From JAIVJZ01 sp035645695 (GTDB lineage: Bacteria > Acidobacteriota > Blastocatellia > Pyrinomonadales > Pyrinomonadaceae): DNA of 64,000 nt. Below, piece by piece: positions 11,136 to 21,968 of the stretch. The translations under genes and the position numbers were made by a program. Under the pieces are notes generated by a model. That model was not told where the DNA came from. It saw only the letters and a program-made list of their open reading frames with translations, and made no database searches. Where the stretch lies: the NCBI GenBank assembly GCA_035645695.1, contig DASQMC010000078.1, positions 97,152 to 161,151 of the forward strand. The letters run 5' to 3'. Position 1 is the first letter of the stretch. Every line of letters starts with the position of its first letter.

Positions 11136-11922
11136 GTTGACCGCCCTTCGAGAGAAATTATTACCCCCGGATGTCGCGGCGACAGTGAGCGGCGTCGCGC
11201 TTCCGGCCAAAAGCGTTTCGGCTGGTAGATAGTGATCGGATTGAACTAAATCTATTCAAGCGGGGAGGGTCACGAAACGCCTCTTCGCAATAGCCATGCC
11301 AAATCTCCGAGAATGTGGAAACCTCGGATGCGCGGCTCCCGACGGAGAGGCAGGGGAAATTTGCCTCCCTTAACCGGAGTTAATGCTGCGACGCAACTCG
11401 GAGGTCGCAAGCCTTGCACGCAAACTTCTTTATTAAATTCAGGCCACCGCGCGGCCACCCGCAACTCTCGTGTGAGCCTCCAACAGAGCGCGGTCGCCCC
11501 GGCGGGCGGTGCCTCGGTCTTACGCTGCAAATCACTGCGGCGTGATCCGCGCCGACGCCGCATTTTGCGTCTGACTTTTTTCGACGAGCGCGTCCCCTTG
11601 TAATGAATCGGGTCAAGCCTGCGTGCGCGCTGCAACGTCTTCATTCGGCTCGCTCTCGACCGCCGCTTCACACATCGCGTCGCCCTTCCTCTTCCGTATC
11701 AGCTACATACGGGCGGCGCGAGCGGGCGCGCTCTTTGTCGCCTCAGAAATCGCTTTAAGTTATTTCAGACGCCGGAGGACTCGCCGTGCCGTCCGTGCGC
11801 GGGCGCGCGGCGTGAGGTACGACTATTGCCAATAGACGATAAGAAGTTCAGCAAGCGCTCTGCCCCGGCAGAGCAAATCAAACCGACAATTGAGCAGGAC
11901 ACGCCCGACAGAGGAGGAGCCG
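11136..11922. other. Intergenic region, no supported gene
   Basis: About 790 bases between divergently oriented genes. Open frames on both strands lack ribosome sites and have Arg/Ser-rich, shadow-like compositions. It presumably contains promoters for the HD-GYP gene (minus) and the first protease (plus), but no convincing -35/-10 pair was found by eye. Confidence 0.5.
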
Positions 11923-13857
11923 GTGACAATCGTTAAGCATTTCCGCACGGTTTCCGCGTGGCTCACACTTCTCGCGCTCCTGCTTTCGCCGTGTGCCGGC
12001 CTTTCGTTCGCGAGGGTCGGCGCACGCGCTTTTTCTCCGCAGGGCGAGAAAATTTCTCCCGACCTGCGCGAGTTAATCAGCACGGCAACGGAACAGACGC
12101 ACGCCAAAGTTATCGTCCAATTCAAGGACTCGACCGGTCGCCTGCCCGACTCGCTGTTGTCGGAACTGGGCGGCATCGCGCTCAAACAATTTCGGAAGTT
12201 GAACGCGCGCGCGCTCAGACTGCCCGCGCGCGCCGCCGAGACTCTGGCCGCGCGCGATGAAGTGCGCTACATCTCACTCGACCGCCCGGTCGCCGCCGCC
12301 GGCCACGTCACGACGACGACCGGGACGGAAGCGGTGCGCGTGCAGACCTCGGCCGGGCTGCTCGGCCTGCCTGTAACCACCACGCTCGACGGCTCGAACG
12401 TCGGCATCGCCATACTCGATTCCGGCATCGACCCGAACCACGTCTCCTTCAGAGACGACTTGGGATTCAGCCGCATCACGGCGAACCGCGACTTTACGGG
12501 CGAAGGCCGCACAGACGACGTTTACGGGCACGGCACGCACGTCGCTTCGGCCGCCGCAGGCAACGGCCAGGTCGCGGAGGGCGCGTACACGGGCATCGCC
12601 CCGAACGCCGACATCGTCAACCTGCGCGTGCTCGGTTCGGAAGGAACGGGCACGACTTCCGGGCTGCTCGGCGCGCTCGACTGGGTTTTGACCCACCGCA
12701 CGCTCTATAACATTCGCGTCGTCAACATGAGCCTCGGCGGGGCGGCCGTCGATTCCTACACGAACGACCCGGTCTGTCAGGCCGTCAGGCGTCTGGTCGA
12801 TGCGGGCGTCGTGGTCGTGGCCGCCGCAGGCAACGACGGGCGCGACGACGCGGGCAACAAAATCTACGGGCGCATTCACTCGCCGGGCAACGAACCTTCC
12901 GCGCTCACGGTCGGCGCGTCGAACACCTTCGGCACGGACGCGCGCAATGACGACGCCGTGACGACATACAGTTCGCGCGGCCCCACGCGCAGCTATTGGA
13001 CGGACGCCTCCGGCACGAAGCACTACGACAACCTCATCAAGCCCGACATGGTCGCGCCCGGCAACAAACTGGTCTACGCCGAAGCGCGGAACAATCGCAT
13101 CGTGACGGCGCATCCCGAACTGGATGCCGGGGTGAGCGCACATGACACGCGCAAAATGATGTACCTGAGCGGCTCCTCGATGGCGACGCCCGTCGCCGCC
13201 GGGACGGCCGCGCTTCTCCTGCAAGCCAAACCGACGCTCACGCCGAATCTCGTCAAGACGATCCTGATGTACACGGCGCAGCCGCTCGCGGGCTTCAACA
13301 TGTTCGAGCAGGGCGCGGGCGGGCTTAACGTCGAGGGCGCGGTCAGGCTCGCCCGAATCGTTCGCGGCGAATTGTCAGCGGCCACCCCGCTCGGTTATCC
13401 TCTGCTCACGACGAACGTGCCGCCCGCGCCCGAGAGCGTGATCGCCGGTCAGTCTTTCGTCTGGTCGCAGGGCATCACGCTTCATCATACCTACGCCACA
13501 GGTCTTAATCTCATCACTAAGTATCAGAAAGTTTACGCCCCCGGCGCTCTGCTCGGCGACGGTGTGATCGAAGGCGCGGATGAGCAGTTCATTGACGAGA
13601 CGAAGATCACCCGTGGCGTTACGCTCGGCGACTACGTCATGACGAGCGGGGGCACACCGCTCGGCGGCGGCTCGGTCTTTTTGAGTATGAGCCTGCTGCT
13701 CGGCGACGGCATCATCATCGGCGACGGCATCATTATCGGCGACGGCATCATCGTCGGCGACGGCATCGTGATCGGTGACGGCATCGTCATCGGCGATTCT
13801 CATCTACATGCGCAGTCGGTCATGATGCGCGGCGATGAGACTTCCGGGATGAGATAA
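11923..13857 (+). CDS. Secreted subtilisin-like (S8) serine protease with C-terminal GDGII repeats
   Basis: A preproprotease of 644 residues. The start is GTG at 11923, with GAGGAGGAG just upstream. A signal peptide (residues 1-35, core LTLLALLLSPCAG) and an inhibitor I9-like propeptide (VIVQFKDSTGRLPDSLLSEL) lead to the catalytic domain: Asp in IAILDSGIDPNH (about 165), His in YGHGTHVASAAAG (about 205), oxyanion Asn in VVAAAGNDG, and Ser in GSSMATPVAAGTAAL (about 418). The last 55 residues hold at least six Gly-Asp-Gly-Ile units (IIIGDGIIIGDG). Located in or beyond the periplasm. A tandem paralogue follows at 14105. Confidence 0.93.
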   Translation: MTIVKHFRTVSAWLTLLALLLSPCAGLSFARVGARAFSPQGEKISPDLRELISTATEQTHAKVIVQFKDSTGRLPDSLLSELGGIALKQFRKLNARALRLPARAAETLAARDEVRYISLDRPVAAAGHVTTTTGTEAVRVQTSAGLLGLPVTTTLDGSNVGIAILDSGIDPNHVSFRDDLGFSRITANRDFTGEGRTDDVYGHGTHVASAAAGNGQVAEGAYTGIAPNADIVNLRVLGSEGTGTTSGLLGALDWVLTHRTLYNIRVVNMSLGGAAVDSYTNDPVCQAVRRLVDAGVVVVAAAGNDGRDDAGNKIYGRIHSPGNEPSALTVGASNTFGTDARNDDAVTTYSSRGPTRSYWTDASGTKHYDNLIKPDMVAPGNKLVYAEARNNRIVTAHPELDAGVSAHDTRKMMYLSGSSMATPVAAGTAALLLQAKPTLTPNLVKTILMYTAQPLAGFNMFEQGAGGLNVEGAVRLARIVRGELSAATPLGYPLLTTNVPPAPESVIAGQSFVWSQGITLHHTYATGLNLITKYQKVYAPGALLGDGVIEGADEQFIDETKITRGVTLGDYVMTSGGTPLGGGSVFLSMSLLLGDGIIIGDGIIIGDGIIVGDGIVIGDGIVIGDSHLHAQSVMMRGDETSGMR

Positions 13858-14104
13858 AAGTCAATCCTGAAGTTGACTGCGGTGCGATAAATTGAAATAC
13901 TTCGTGCCGCCCTTCTCTCCCAACACTAGTCAGTATCACCTCGCGATTTACTGAAGCCCGGCTCCTTATTTTGGGAGTTGCGCGCTAATACGTATCTTTT
14001 CAATGTTGGAAGATTTCAGAACATTACCGAATTGTGTGCAGCGTAAGACGGCATCTTTCTACAAGCCCGACGCCGTCTGCGCCCGCCTCATAAGGAGGAG
14101 TCAG

Positions 14105-16078
14105 GTGAGATATTCGCACCCCTACCTTGCCGTCAAGCGGCTCTCTGTCCCCCTGCTGCTGATCGCTCTACTCGTCGGCCAATTGCCCGCGACGCTCACT
14201 TCGGCGCGCGCAGAGAAGCACCTCGCCGCCCCCGTCACCGACGGCGACGAGGGACGCCGAGGGCATACGGCGGAAGACAAAGTGTCGCCCGACCTGCTCC
14301 GCACGGCGCGTAAAGCGCGTACCAAAGAAAAAGAGTCGCACGTTAAAGTGATCCTGCAACTCAACGGCAAGGCCGACACCGCCGTCGATCTGCTCCTGCA
14401 ACGCTACGGCGGGCGAACAATTCGCCGCTTGACGAAGCTCAACACGCGCATCGTCGAAATGCCGGCGCGCGCCGTCGAGGCTCTGGCCGCGCACAGCGAA
14501 CTGAATTTCATCTCGCCGGATCGCGAGAGCATCCCGACCGGCCATATCTCCGAGACGAGCGGCGCGGACGCCGCGCGCACCACGACGGGCACGCAGGTGT
14601 CTGGACTGGACGGCACCGGCATCGGCATCGCCATTCTGGATTCGGGGATCGACTCAGGCCACAAATCGTTTCTGGACAGGGGCAGCAAGCTGCGCATCGT
14701 CGCCAGCCAGGACTTCACCGGCGAAGGGCGCACGGACGATCCTTACGGGCACGGCACGCACGTCGCTTCCATCGCGGCGGGCAACGGGCGCATCTCCAAC
14801 GCCGAGTATCTCGGCATCGCGTCGAATGCGAACATCATCAACCTGCGCGTGCTCAATACGCAGGGGCAGGGGACGGTTTCGCGCGTGCTCGCCGCGCTCG
14901 ACTGGGTGGCCGCCAACCGCGCCCTCTACAACATCCGCGTCGTCAACATGAGCCTCGGCACGCCGGCCATCGAATCTTACAAAAACGATCCGATGTGCCG
15001 CGCCGTCAGGCGTCTGGTCGATCTGGGGATCGTGGTTGTGGCGGCGGCGGGCAATAACGGAAAGACCGGTTCGGGACAGAAAATTTACGGCTCGATTCAC
15101 TCGCCGGGCAACGAGCCTTCCGCGCTGACGGTCGGCGCGTCGAACACCTTCGGCACGGACGCGCGCAACGACGACGGAGTCGCCAGTTTCAGTTCGCGCG
15201 GCCCCACGCGCAGCTATTGGACGGATGCGCTCGGCGCGAAACGGTACGACAATTTGATCAAGCCCGAACTCGTCGCGCCGGGCAACAAACTGGTCTATGC
15301 CGCAGCGGTTGAGAACTATCTCGTTACCCAGAACCCGCATCTGGATGCGGGCGTCAGCCCGGTTGACGCCCGCCGGATGATGTTCATGAACGGCTCCTCG
15401 ATGGCGACGCCGCTCGTCGCCGGGGCGGCCGTCCTGCTGCTGCAAGCCAACCCGACGCTCACGCCGAACATGGTTAAAGCGCTTTTGATGTACACGGCGC
15501 AGCCGCTCGCGGGCTTCAACATGTTCGAGCAGGGCGCCGGACAACTCAACATCGAGGGCGCGGTCAGGCTGGCGAAAGTCGTCCGCAGAGACCTCGGCCC
15601 GCTGACGCCGGTCGGCGCGCCGCTGCTCACGTCGCTTGTGCCGCCCGTGCCGCAGACGACCATCGGCCGGCATACCTTCACCTGGTCGCAGGGTTTGATC
15701 GTCGGGCGCACCTACGCCACCGGCGCCAATCTCTTCGCCAGGTACCAGAAGATTTACGGCGACGGCATCATCTACGGCGACGGCATCATCTACGGCGATG
15801 CCACGATGCTCACGAACGGCATCATCTACGGCGATAACATCCTGACGAGCAACGGCAGCAGCCTCGGCAGCGGCACGGCCTTCATGAGCGTCAGGACATT
15901 GTTCGGCGACGGGATCATCTACGGCGACGGGATCATCTACGGCGACAGCACTCTCTATGGGACTAGCGCGATGCGCGCGGACGCCGTCACGCAGGCGCAC
16001 TCGGCCAGAACCAACGGCGACCTGACATCCGCCATGGAACTGGAAGCGGACACGGGTGTTGACTGTGTCGATTACTAA
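14105..16078 (+). CDS. Secreted subtilisin-like (S8) serine protease, tandem paralogue
   Basis: A 657-residue paralogue of the preceding protease. GTG at 14105 is preceded by AAGGAGG six bases away; an upstream in-frame Met at 14003 would add an unrelated leader before the signal peptide (VPLLLIALLVGQLPATLTSARA). It has an I9-like propeptide (VKVILQLNGKADTAVDLLL), then the triad Asp in IAILDSGIDSGH (about 177), His in YGHGTHVASIAAG (about 218) and Ser in GSSMATPLVAGAAVLLL (about 432). Blocks such as HSPGNEPSALTVGASNTFGT are identical between the pair. The C-terminal repeats here are YGDGII, in two clusters (about residues 551-575 and 600-618). Confidence 0.93.
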   Translation: MRYSHPYLAVKRLSVPLLLIALLVGQLPATLTSARAEKHLAAPVTDGDEGRRGHTAEDKVSPDLLRTARKARTKEKESHVKVILQLNGKADTAVDLLLQRYGGRTIRRLTKLNTRIVEMPARAVEALAAHSELNFISPDRESIPTGHISETSGADAARTTTGTQVSGLDGTGIGIAILDSGIDSGHKSFLDRGSKLRIVASQDFTGEGRTDDPYGHGTHVASIAAGNGRISNAEYLGIASNANIINLRVLNTQGQGTVSRVLAALDWVAANRALYNIRVVNMSLGTPAIESYKNDPMCRAVRRLVDLGIVVVAAAGNNGKTGSGQKIYGSIHSPGNEPSALTVGASNTFGTDARNDDGVASFSSRGPTRSYWTDALGAKRYDNLIKPELVAPGNKLVYAAAVENYLVTQNPHLDAGVSPVDARRMMFMNGSSMATPLVAGAAVLLLQANPTLTPNMVKALLMYTAQPLAGFNMFEQGAGQLNIEGAVRLAKVVRRDLGPLTPVGAPLLTSLVPPVPQTTIGRHTFTWSQGLIVGRTYATGANLFARYQKIYGDGIIYGDGIIYGDATMLTNGIIYGDNILTSNGSSLGSGTAFMSVRTLFGDGIIYGDGIIYGDSTLYGTSAMRADAVTQAHSARTNGDLTSAMELEADTGVDCVDY

Positions 16079-16148
16079 GACGATTTACTCAGAGCGCCCG
16101 GCGCTTCGTTTGAGCCGTAAAAGGATGAAAGACTCAAAGGAGATCGTT

Positions 16149-17069
16149 ATGCCCCATTCAGCGAGATTAAAAAAGGCCGCTGCCGCCGTCGAGCCCCCCA
16201 TCGAGATGGCTAACGCGCCCGCTCCGAGCGTCCAACTCATGGAAGAAGCGCACAGAGAGGAAGTCCTCGCCTTTCTCGCGTCGCGCTCGGTCGATACCAT
16301 TTTCATGCGCGGCCTGATCCTCGACAACGGCATGCAGAGCGAGTTGAATCGCGGGACGCTCTACGGCTGTCGCGATGCGGCAGGGCAACTCGAAGGCGTC
16401 GCGCTGATCGGCCACGCCATGGTTATCGAGGCGCGCAGCCCGGCCGCTTACGCCGCCTTCGCGCGGCTCGCTCGCGCCACCCGCGCCCACGTCATCCTCG
16501 GCGATCAGGAAAAGATCGAAGAATTCTGGAAGCACTACGGGCGTGGCGGTCAGGAACCCCGCCGCATCTGCCGCGAACTCCTCATGGAGTTGCGCTGGCC
16601 TATCGAGACTTTGAGCGAGGCGGTGCCCCTCAGGCAAGCCGTCACCGGCGACCTCGAAACGCTCGTGGCCGTCAACGCGCGGATGGCCTATGACGAGAGC
16701 GGCGTCAACCCTCTGGAAGCCGACCCGGCAGGGTTCCGCGCGCGGCTCATGCGCCGCATCGAGATGGGGCGCGTCTGGGTGTGGACGGAGGGCGAGCGGC
16801 TCATCTTCAAAGTCGATGTGATGGCGGACGTGCCCGGCTACACCTACCTCGAAGGCGTCTACGTTCACCCCGAAGAGCGTCGCAAGAGCAACGGGCGTCG
16901 CGCCATGTCGCAGCTTGCGAGAACGCTCTTGGCGCGCACCGAGACGATCTGCCTGCTCGTCAACGAGCAGAACAAGGACGCGCAGGTCTTCTTCTTCAAG
17001 GCCGGTTACAAACTGCGCGCCTGCTACGACACCATCTTCCTCGAACCCAGGACGAGCCGGACTAACTAA
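16149..17069 (+). CDS. GNAT-family N-acetyltransferase
   Basis: A 306-residue cytoplasmic protein. The C-terminal half shows the acetyl-CoA fold: VWVWTEGERLIFKVDV, then YTYLEGVYVHPEERRKSNGRRA (beta4 and the pyrophosphate loop, R/Q-x-x-G-x-A type), then ICLLVNEQNKDAQVFFFKAGYK. The N-terminal half (EVLAFLASRSVDTIFMRGLI, YGCRDAAGQLEGVALIGH) resembles the first GNAT-like module of double-GNAT proteins. The substrate is not evident. The start is ATG at 16149 with AAAGGAG six bases upstream. Its position between the proteases and a sensor kinase gives no clear functional hint. Confidence 0.8.
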   Translation: MPHSARLKKAAAAVEPPIEMANAPAPSVQLMEEAHREEVLAFLASRSVDTIFMRGLILDNGMQSELNRGTLYGCRDAAGQLEGVALIGHAMVIEARSPAAYAAFARLARATRAHVILGDQEKIEEFWKHYGRGGQEPRRICRELLMELRWPIETLSEAVPLRQAVTGDLETLVAVNARMAYDESGVNPLEADPAGFRARLMRRIEMGRVWVWTEGERLIFKVDVMADVPGYTYLEGVYVHPEERRKSNGRRAMSQLARTLLARTETICLLVNEQNKDAQVFFFKAGYKLRACYDTIFLEPRTSRTN

Positions 17070-17093
17070 CCCCTTCCCGGAGAGAGCAGCCCG

Positions 17094-19079
17094 ATGAACA
17101 GACAGCGTTTCGCCACCCCCTTCATGGCATCGGTTATCGTCGCGGGAGCCGCGGCTTGCCTCTACGCCGCCTATAACCTGCCGGTCGCGCGCTTTGGAAT
17201 GCTGTCGCTGGTGCTCGTCATCGCGACCGTCATCACGTCGCACATCAGCGTTCCCGTGCCCGGCGTCAACGGCCGCGTCACCGTCTCCGAAACCTACATC
17301 TTCCTCGCGATGCTGCTCTACGGCGGCGAGGCGGCGATCCTGCTGGCGGCAATCGACGGCTTCTGCTCGTCGCGACTCATCAGCCGCAAGCCCATGACGC
17401 TCGCCTACAACGCGGCGCAGGTCTCGCTCTCGACCGTCGTCACAGTCCTCGTGCTGCGTCTCATCTTCGGCGACATGGTCAACCTCGCGCACGGCAATTT
17501 CAGCTTAAAATTCATCCTCGCCGTCTGCATCATGGGTTCCGTGCAGCACATCTGCAACTCCGTGCTGGCCGCCGCGGCGCAGGCTCTCAAGCGGGATCAA
17601 TCCTTCTGGCAGGTGTGGAGCCGGGATTGCCTGTGGCCTTCGATCACCTATTTCGCGGGCGCGAGCATCGCCGTCATCACGGCGAAACTGATCGGCATGT
17701 TCGGCCCCTATGCCATCATCGCGACGATGCCCATCGTCGGCAGCATCTACCTGACCTATCGCACCTACCTCAAGAACATTCAGATGATGGCGGCGGCGGC
17801 GAAGGCCGAAGCCGAGGCGGCCGCCCGCGCCGAGGCCGCCAAGGCACAGGCGGAACAGGCCGAGCGTCACGTCGAAGAACTCTCGCACTACATCGCGGAA
17901 CAGGAGCGCATCCGCGAACAGTATTCGCAGATCGAGAAGCTGTCCGCGCTCGGCGAACTCGCTTCCGGCGTCGCGCACGACTTCAACAACACGCTCGCAG
18001 GCATACTCGGCCGCGCTCAGTTGCTCCTCGGCACGAGCGATCCCGTGAAGATCGAGAACGGCCTCAACATCATCATCAAGACGGCGAAGGACGGCGCGAA
18101 GACCATCAAGCGCATACAGGACTTCGCACGCCAGCGACGCGATCACGCCTTTTCGCCCGTCGCCGTCGATCAACTGCTTCTCGACGTAAGCGAGATCACG
18201 CGCCCGCGCTGGAAGAATAATGCCGAGGCCGCGAACGTCCACATCAGCCTCGAACTCAGGATCAGCTCGAACGTCTCGGTTCTCGGCGACGAGTCGGAGT
18301 TGCGCGAGGTGCTGGTCAACATGGTCTTCAACGCCGTGGACGCGATGCCCAATGGCGGCACGCTCACGCTCGCCACGCGCGAGGTGGGCGGCGCGGTCGA
18401 GATTTCCGTGGCGGATACGGGCTTAGGGATGAGCGATGAAGTGCGCTCGCGCATCTTCGACCCGTTTTTTACGACCAAGGGCAAGGCCGGCATGGGACTC
18501 GGGCTGGCGGTCTCATACGGTATCATCCGCCGCCACGAGGGCACGGTCGAAGTCGAATCGGAGACGGGGCGCGGCACGAGTTTCCGCATCACGCTGCCTT
18601 CGGGCAAGAACGCCGCGAAGCCGCAGCCGAGCATCGGCCAACCCGTCGCGGTGGCGGCGCTCCCCGCCCGCTCGTCCGGCACGAAATTCCTCGTGGTTGA
18701 CGACGAAGAGTCCGTGCGCGATCTGCTGCGCGACATTCTGGAGAAGGAAGGCCACGAGGTGACGACCGCCGCGAGCAGCAGGCAAGCGCTCGCCTTCTAC
18801 GACGAGACGCGTTTCGCCGCCGTCCTGATGGACGTGGGATTGCCGGGCATGAGCGGCTGGGAACTGGCGCGCGTCATCCGCGAACGCGACGAGCGCGTTC
18901 CGCTGGCGATTGTGACGGGTTGGGGCGAGGCCGTCGGCTCGAACGCGCAGAAAGAGGCGGGGATCGATTGGGTGGTGGCGAAGCCTTTCACGGTGGAGCA
19001 GATCACGAGCATCGCGAGGGAAGTTTCCCGAAAGCAGGAGGCGGGCTTTGAGCGCGTCGAAACCACCTTCGCCGCATGA
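17094..19079 (+). CDS. Membrane-bound hybrid sensor histidine kinase
   Basis: A 661-residue protein. Residues 1-225 hold about seven hydrophobic segments forming a membrane sensor without a known ligand site. An Ala/Glu-rich coiled coil (about 225-275) leads to HisKA with phospho-His in LASGVAHDFNNTLAGIL (about 295), a HATPase domain (N box VNMVFNAVDAMPNGGTL, G1 VADTGLGMSDEV, G2 GKAGMGLGLAVSYGI) and a C-terminal receiver (FLVVDDEESVRDLLRDIL, AVLMDVGLPGMSG, VAKPF). The FNN after His is typical of NtrB-like and hybrid kinases. The sigma-54 activator at 19631 is a possible output partner, though it is convergent. Confidence 0.9.
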   Translation: MNRQRFATPFMASVIVAGAAACLYAAYNLPVARFGMLSLVLVIATVITSHISVPVPGVNGRVTVSETYIFLAMLLYGGEAAILLAAIDGFCSSRLISRKPMTLAYNAAQVSLSTVVTVLVLRLIFGDMVNLAHGNFSLKFILAVCIMGSVQHICNSVLAAAAQALKRDQSFWQVWSRDCLWPSITYFAGASIAVITAKLIGMFGPYAIIATMPIVGSIYLTYRTYLKNIQMMAAAAKAEAEAAARAEAAKAQAEQAERHVEELSHYIAEQERIREQYSQIEKLSALGELASGVAHDFNNTLAGILGRAQLLLGTSDPVKIENGLNIIIKTAKDGAKTIKRIQDFARQRRDHAFSPVAVDQLLLDVSEITRPRWKNNAEAANVHISLELRISSNVSVLGDESELREVLVNMVFNAVDAMPNGGTLTLATREVGGAVEISVADTGLGMSDEVRSRIFDPFFTTKGKAGMGLGLAVSYGIIRRHEGTVEVESETGRGTSFRITLPSGKNAAKPQPSIGQPVAVAALPARSSGTKFLVVDDEESVRDLLRDILEKEGHEVTTAASSRQALAFYDETRFAAVLMDVGLPGMSGWELARVIRERDERVPLAIVTGWGEAVGSNAQKEAGIDWVVAKPFTVEQITSIAREVSRKQEAGFERVETTFAA

Positions 19080-19512
19080 CGACGGGTCAGGCCGCAATGA
19101 ACGGCGCGCGACCCGTTACGGCGCACAACTCGACGCGCGGCTGCTCTTCCAGGTATCGCTTGAGCCTGCCGACGTACGGCCGAACGGCGGCAAGGACGGC
19201 GACGACGCCCCTTCTTCTGCGCCGCACACGCTGAGACTCATCGGCCACACGCGCAATATCAGCGAAACGGGACTCGCCTTCATCGTCCCCTCGCTGCGCA
19301 TCGGCGACAGGTTCGCGCGCCTCATCGGCAGCCAACTCCGCATCACACTCTATCTTCCTTCCGGCCATGTGGACATACGCGCCACGCCCGTCCGCTACGA
19401 ACATCTCCCGCCCGAAGACCCCGAGCGCGGCTATCTCATCGGCGTCCGCATCGTCGAGATGGCCGACTATGAATGGGTACGCATGGTCGAATACGTGCGC
19501 TCGCTCCGTTAG
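19048..19512 (+). CDS. PilZ-domain protein
   Basis: A 154-residue protein with the PilZ c-di-GMP-binding signature: RNERRATRYGAQ near the N-terminus (RxxxR motif) and later TRNISETGLAF (the N/DxSxxG motif). It overlaps the end of the sensor kinase by 32 bases. The start is TTG at 19048, placed six bases after AGGAGG; no ATG in frame precedes the PilZ motif. With two HD-GYP phosphodiesterases nearby, it may be a receptor in the same c-di-GMP network, an inference from content only. Confidence 0.85.
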   Translation: MSASKPPSPHDDGSGRNERRATRYGAQLDARLLFQVSLEPADVRPNGGKDGDDAPSSAPHTLRLIGHTRNISETGLAFIVPSLRIGDRFARLIGSQLRITLYLPSGHVDIRATPVRYEHLPPEDPERGYLIGVRIVEMADYEWVRMVEYVRSLR

Positions 19513-19630
19513 CGCTTCTTTTACTTGCCGCACACAAAATTCCGGCCCGGAGGCGTAACCACGCTTCCGGCGCGCGACGCCTCCAGGCCGATTCAATTAA
19601 TCGAACGCGCGGGCAAGACCCGGCGGCGGC

Positions 19631-21091
<1,461 letters not shown>

Positions 21092-21220
21092 GTTTAATCG
21101 CAGGACGGGAGATGAGAAATTCATTCGACCCGCCACAGACCTCGCTTCATCCCTTTGCCTTTACGTTCTTCCGCGCGGTACTTGTCTTCCTTAAAGACCC
21201 AATACCCCGGTCATTTCAAC

Positions 21221-21655
21221 CTAGCCGAGGCCGGTGCTGCCGAAGCCGCCTTCGCCGCGCGCGGTTTCGTCGAGCGAGTCAGCCCAGGCGGGTTCGGGCG
21301 TGATGATCGCTTCGACGATCAACTGCGCGACGCGCTGCCCCGCTTCGAGCGTCAACGTCTCCCGCCCGTGGTTGACGAGCGCGCACAGGATTTCGCCCCG
21401 GTAGTCGCTGTCTATCACACCGGCCAGCACGTCCAGCCCGTGCCTGACGGCAAGACCCGAGCGCGGCGCGATGCGCCCGTAAAAGCCGCGCGGGAGGGCA
21501 ACTGACAAGCCCGTCCGCACCGTCGCGCGCCCGCCGCCCGCCTCAAGCGTCGTCTCTTCGATTGAGAAGAGATCGAGTCCCGCGGCAGCCACGCTGCCCC
21601 TCGACGGCAACTTCGCCGCCGGATGCAGTTTCAGAAATTTCAGCACGCCGATCAT
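21221..21655 (-). CDS. dut: Deoxyuridine 5'-triphosphate nucleotidohydrolase (dUTPase)
   Basis: A 144-residue trimeric-type dUTPase that hydrolyses dUTP to dUMP and pyrophosphate, keeping uracil out of DNA and feeding thymidylate synthesis. All five family motifs are visible: AAGLDLFS (I), APRSGLAVRHG (II), GVIDSDYRGEI with the catalytic Asp (III), GQRVAQLIV (IV) and the C-terminal arm RGEGGFGSTG (V). Length is normal for bacteria. Confidence 0.95.
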   Translation of the reverse strand: MIGVLKFLKLHPAAKLPSRGSVAAAGLDLFSIEETTLEAGGGRATVRTGLSVALPRGFYGRIAPRSGLAVRHGLDVLAGVIDSDYRGEILCALVNHGRETLTLEAGQRVAQLIVEAIITPEPAWADSLDETARGEGGFGSTGLG

Positions 21656-21662
21656 AGCAGAG

Positions 21663-21745
21663 GAATCAGAATGCAGGAGTTAGAATACAGGAGTCAGAAT
21701 ACAGGAGTCAGAATACAGGAGTCAGAATATCAGGAGTCAGAATAA
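21663..21745. repeat. Heptad-phased tandem repeat (14-nt unit GAATACAGGAGTCA)
   Basis: Four to five copies of a 14-base unit (two 7-mers). The complementary words TTCTGAC and GACTCCTGATTC recur at 21921-21968 in inverse orientation, so the two blocks can pair around the palindrome between them. Confidence 0.8.
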
Positions 21746-21786
21746 GATTGCTCCCTCGCCCACCCGCTGTCTCGCTTTCAGCTTTC

Positions 21787-21897
21787 CTCTGTGCCCCCTG
21801 CGGTGTTCTCTGTGTCTGCGATGGTGAATGCCTGTTTAACCGGCACTCACCACCGCAGACACAGAGAACACCGCAGGGGGCACAGAGTTCAAATCAG
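21787..21897. repeat. About 110-bp intergenic palindrome (CTCTGTG family), copy 1
   Basis: The outer arm CTCTGTGCCCCCTGCGGTGT pairs with its complement ending in CACAGAG at 21897; inner CTCTGTGTCTGCG pairs with CGCAGACACAGAG, leaving a central spacer with TGTTTAACC. Copies 2 (29957-30057) and 3 (50137-50232) share the arms almost exactly. Confidence 0.85.
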
Positions 21898-21920
21898 TTT
21901 AGAACTCTGCCCTTAGCTTT

Positions 21921-21968
21921 TATTCTGACTTCTGACTTCTGACTTCTGACTTCTGACTCCTGATTCCT
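21921..21968. repeat. Tandem heptamer TTCTGAC (five copies)
   Basis: TTCTGAC is repeated in perfect 7-base phase and ends in CTCCTGATTCC, the complement of words in the block at 21663-21745. It abuts the topB stop codon and could act as its transcript end. Confidence 0.8.

Noticed and set aside
11270..11671. 133-codon minus-strand frame in the intergenic region before the first protease
   Set aside because: Arg-rich, no start signals, no motif; best treated as non-coding.
14654..17492. Minus-strand frames of about 440 codons opposite the second protease and the GNAT gene
   Set aside because: Composition mirrors repeats on the coding strand (for example Val-Asp-Asp-Pro-Val opposite GDGII); no ribosome site.
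21663..21968. CRISPR-like repeat array at the heptad blocks
   Set aside because: Units are contiguous without unique spacers and no cas genes are nearby.
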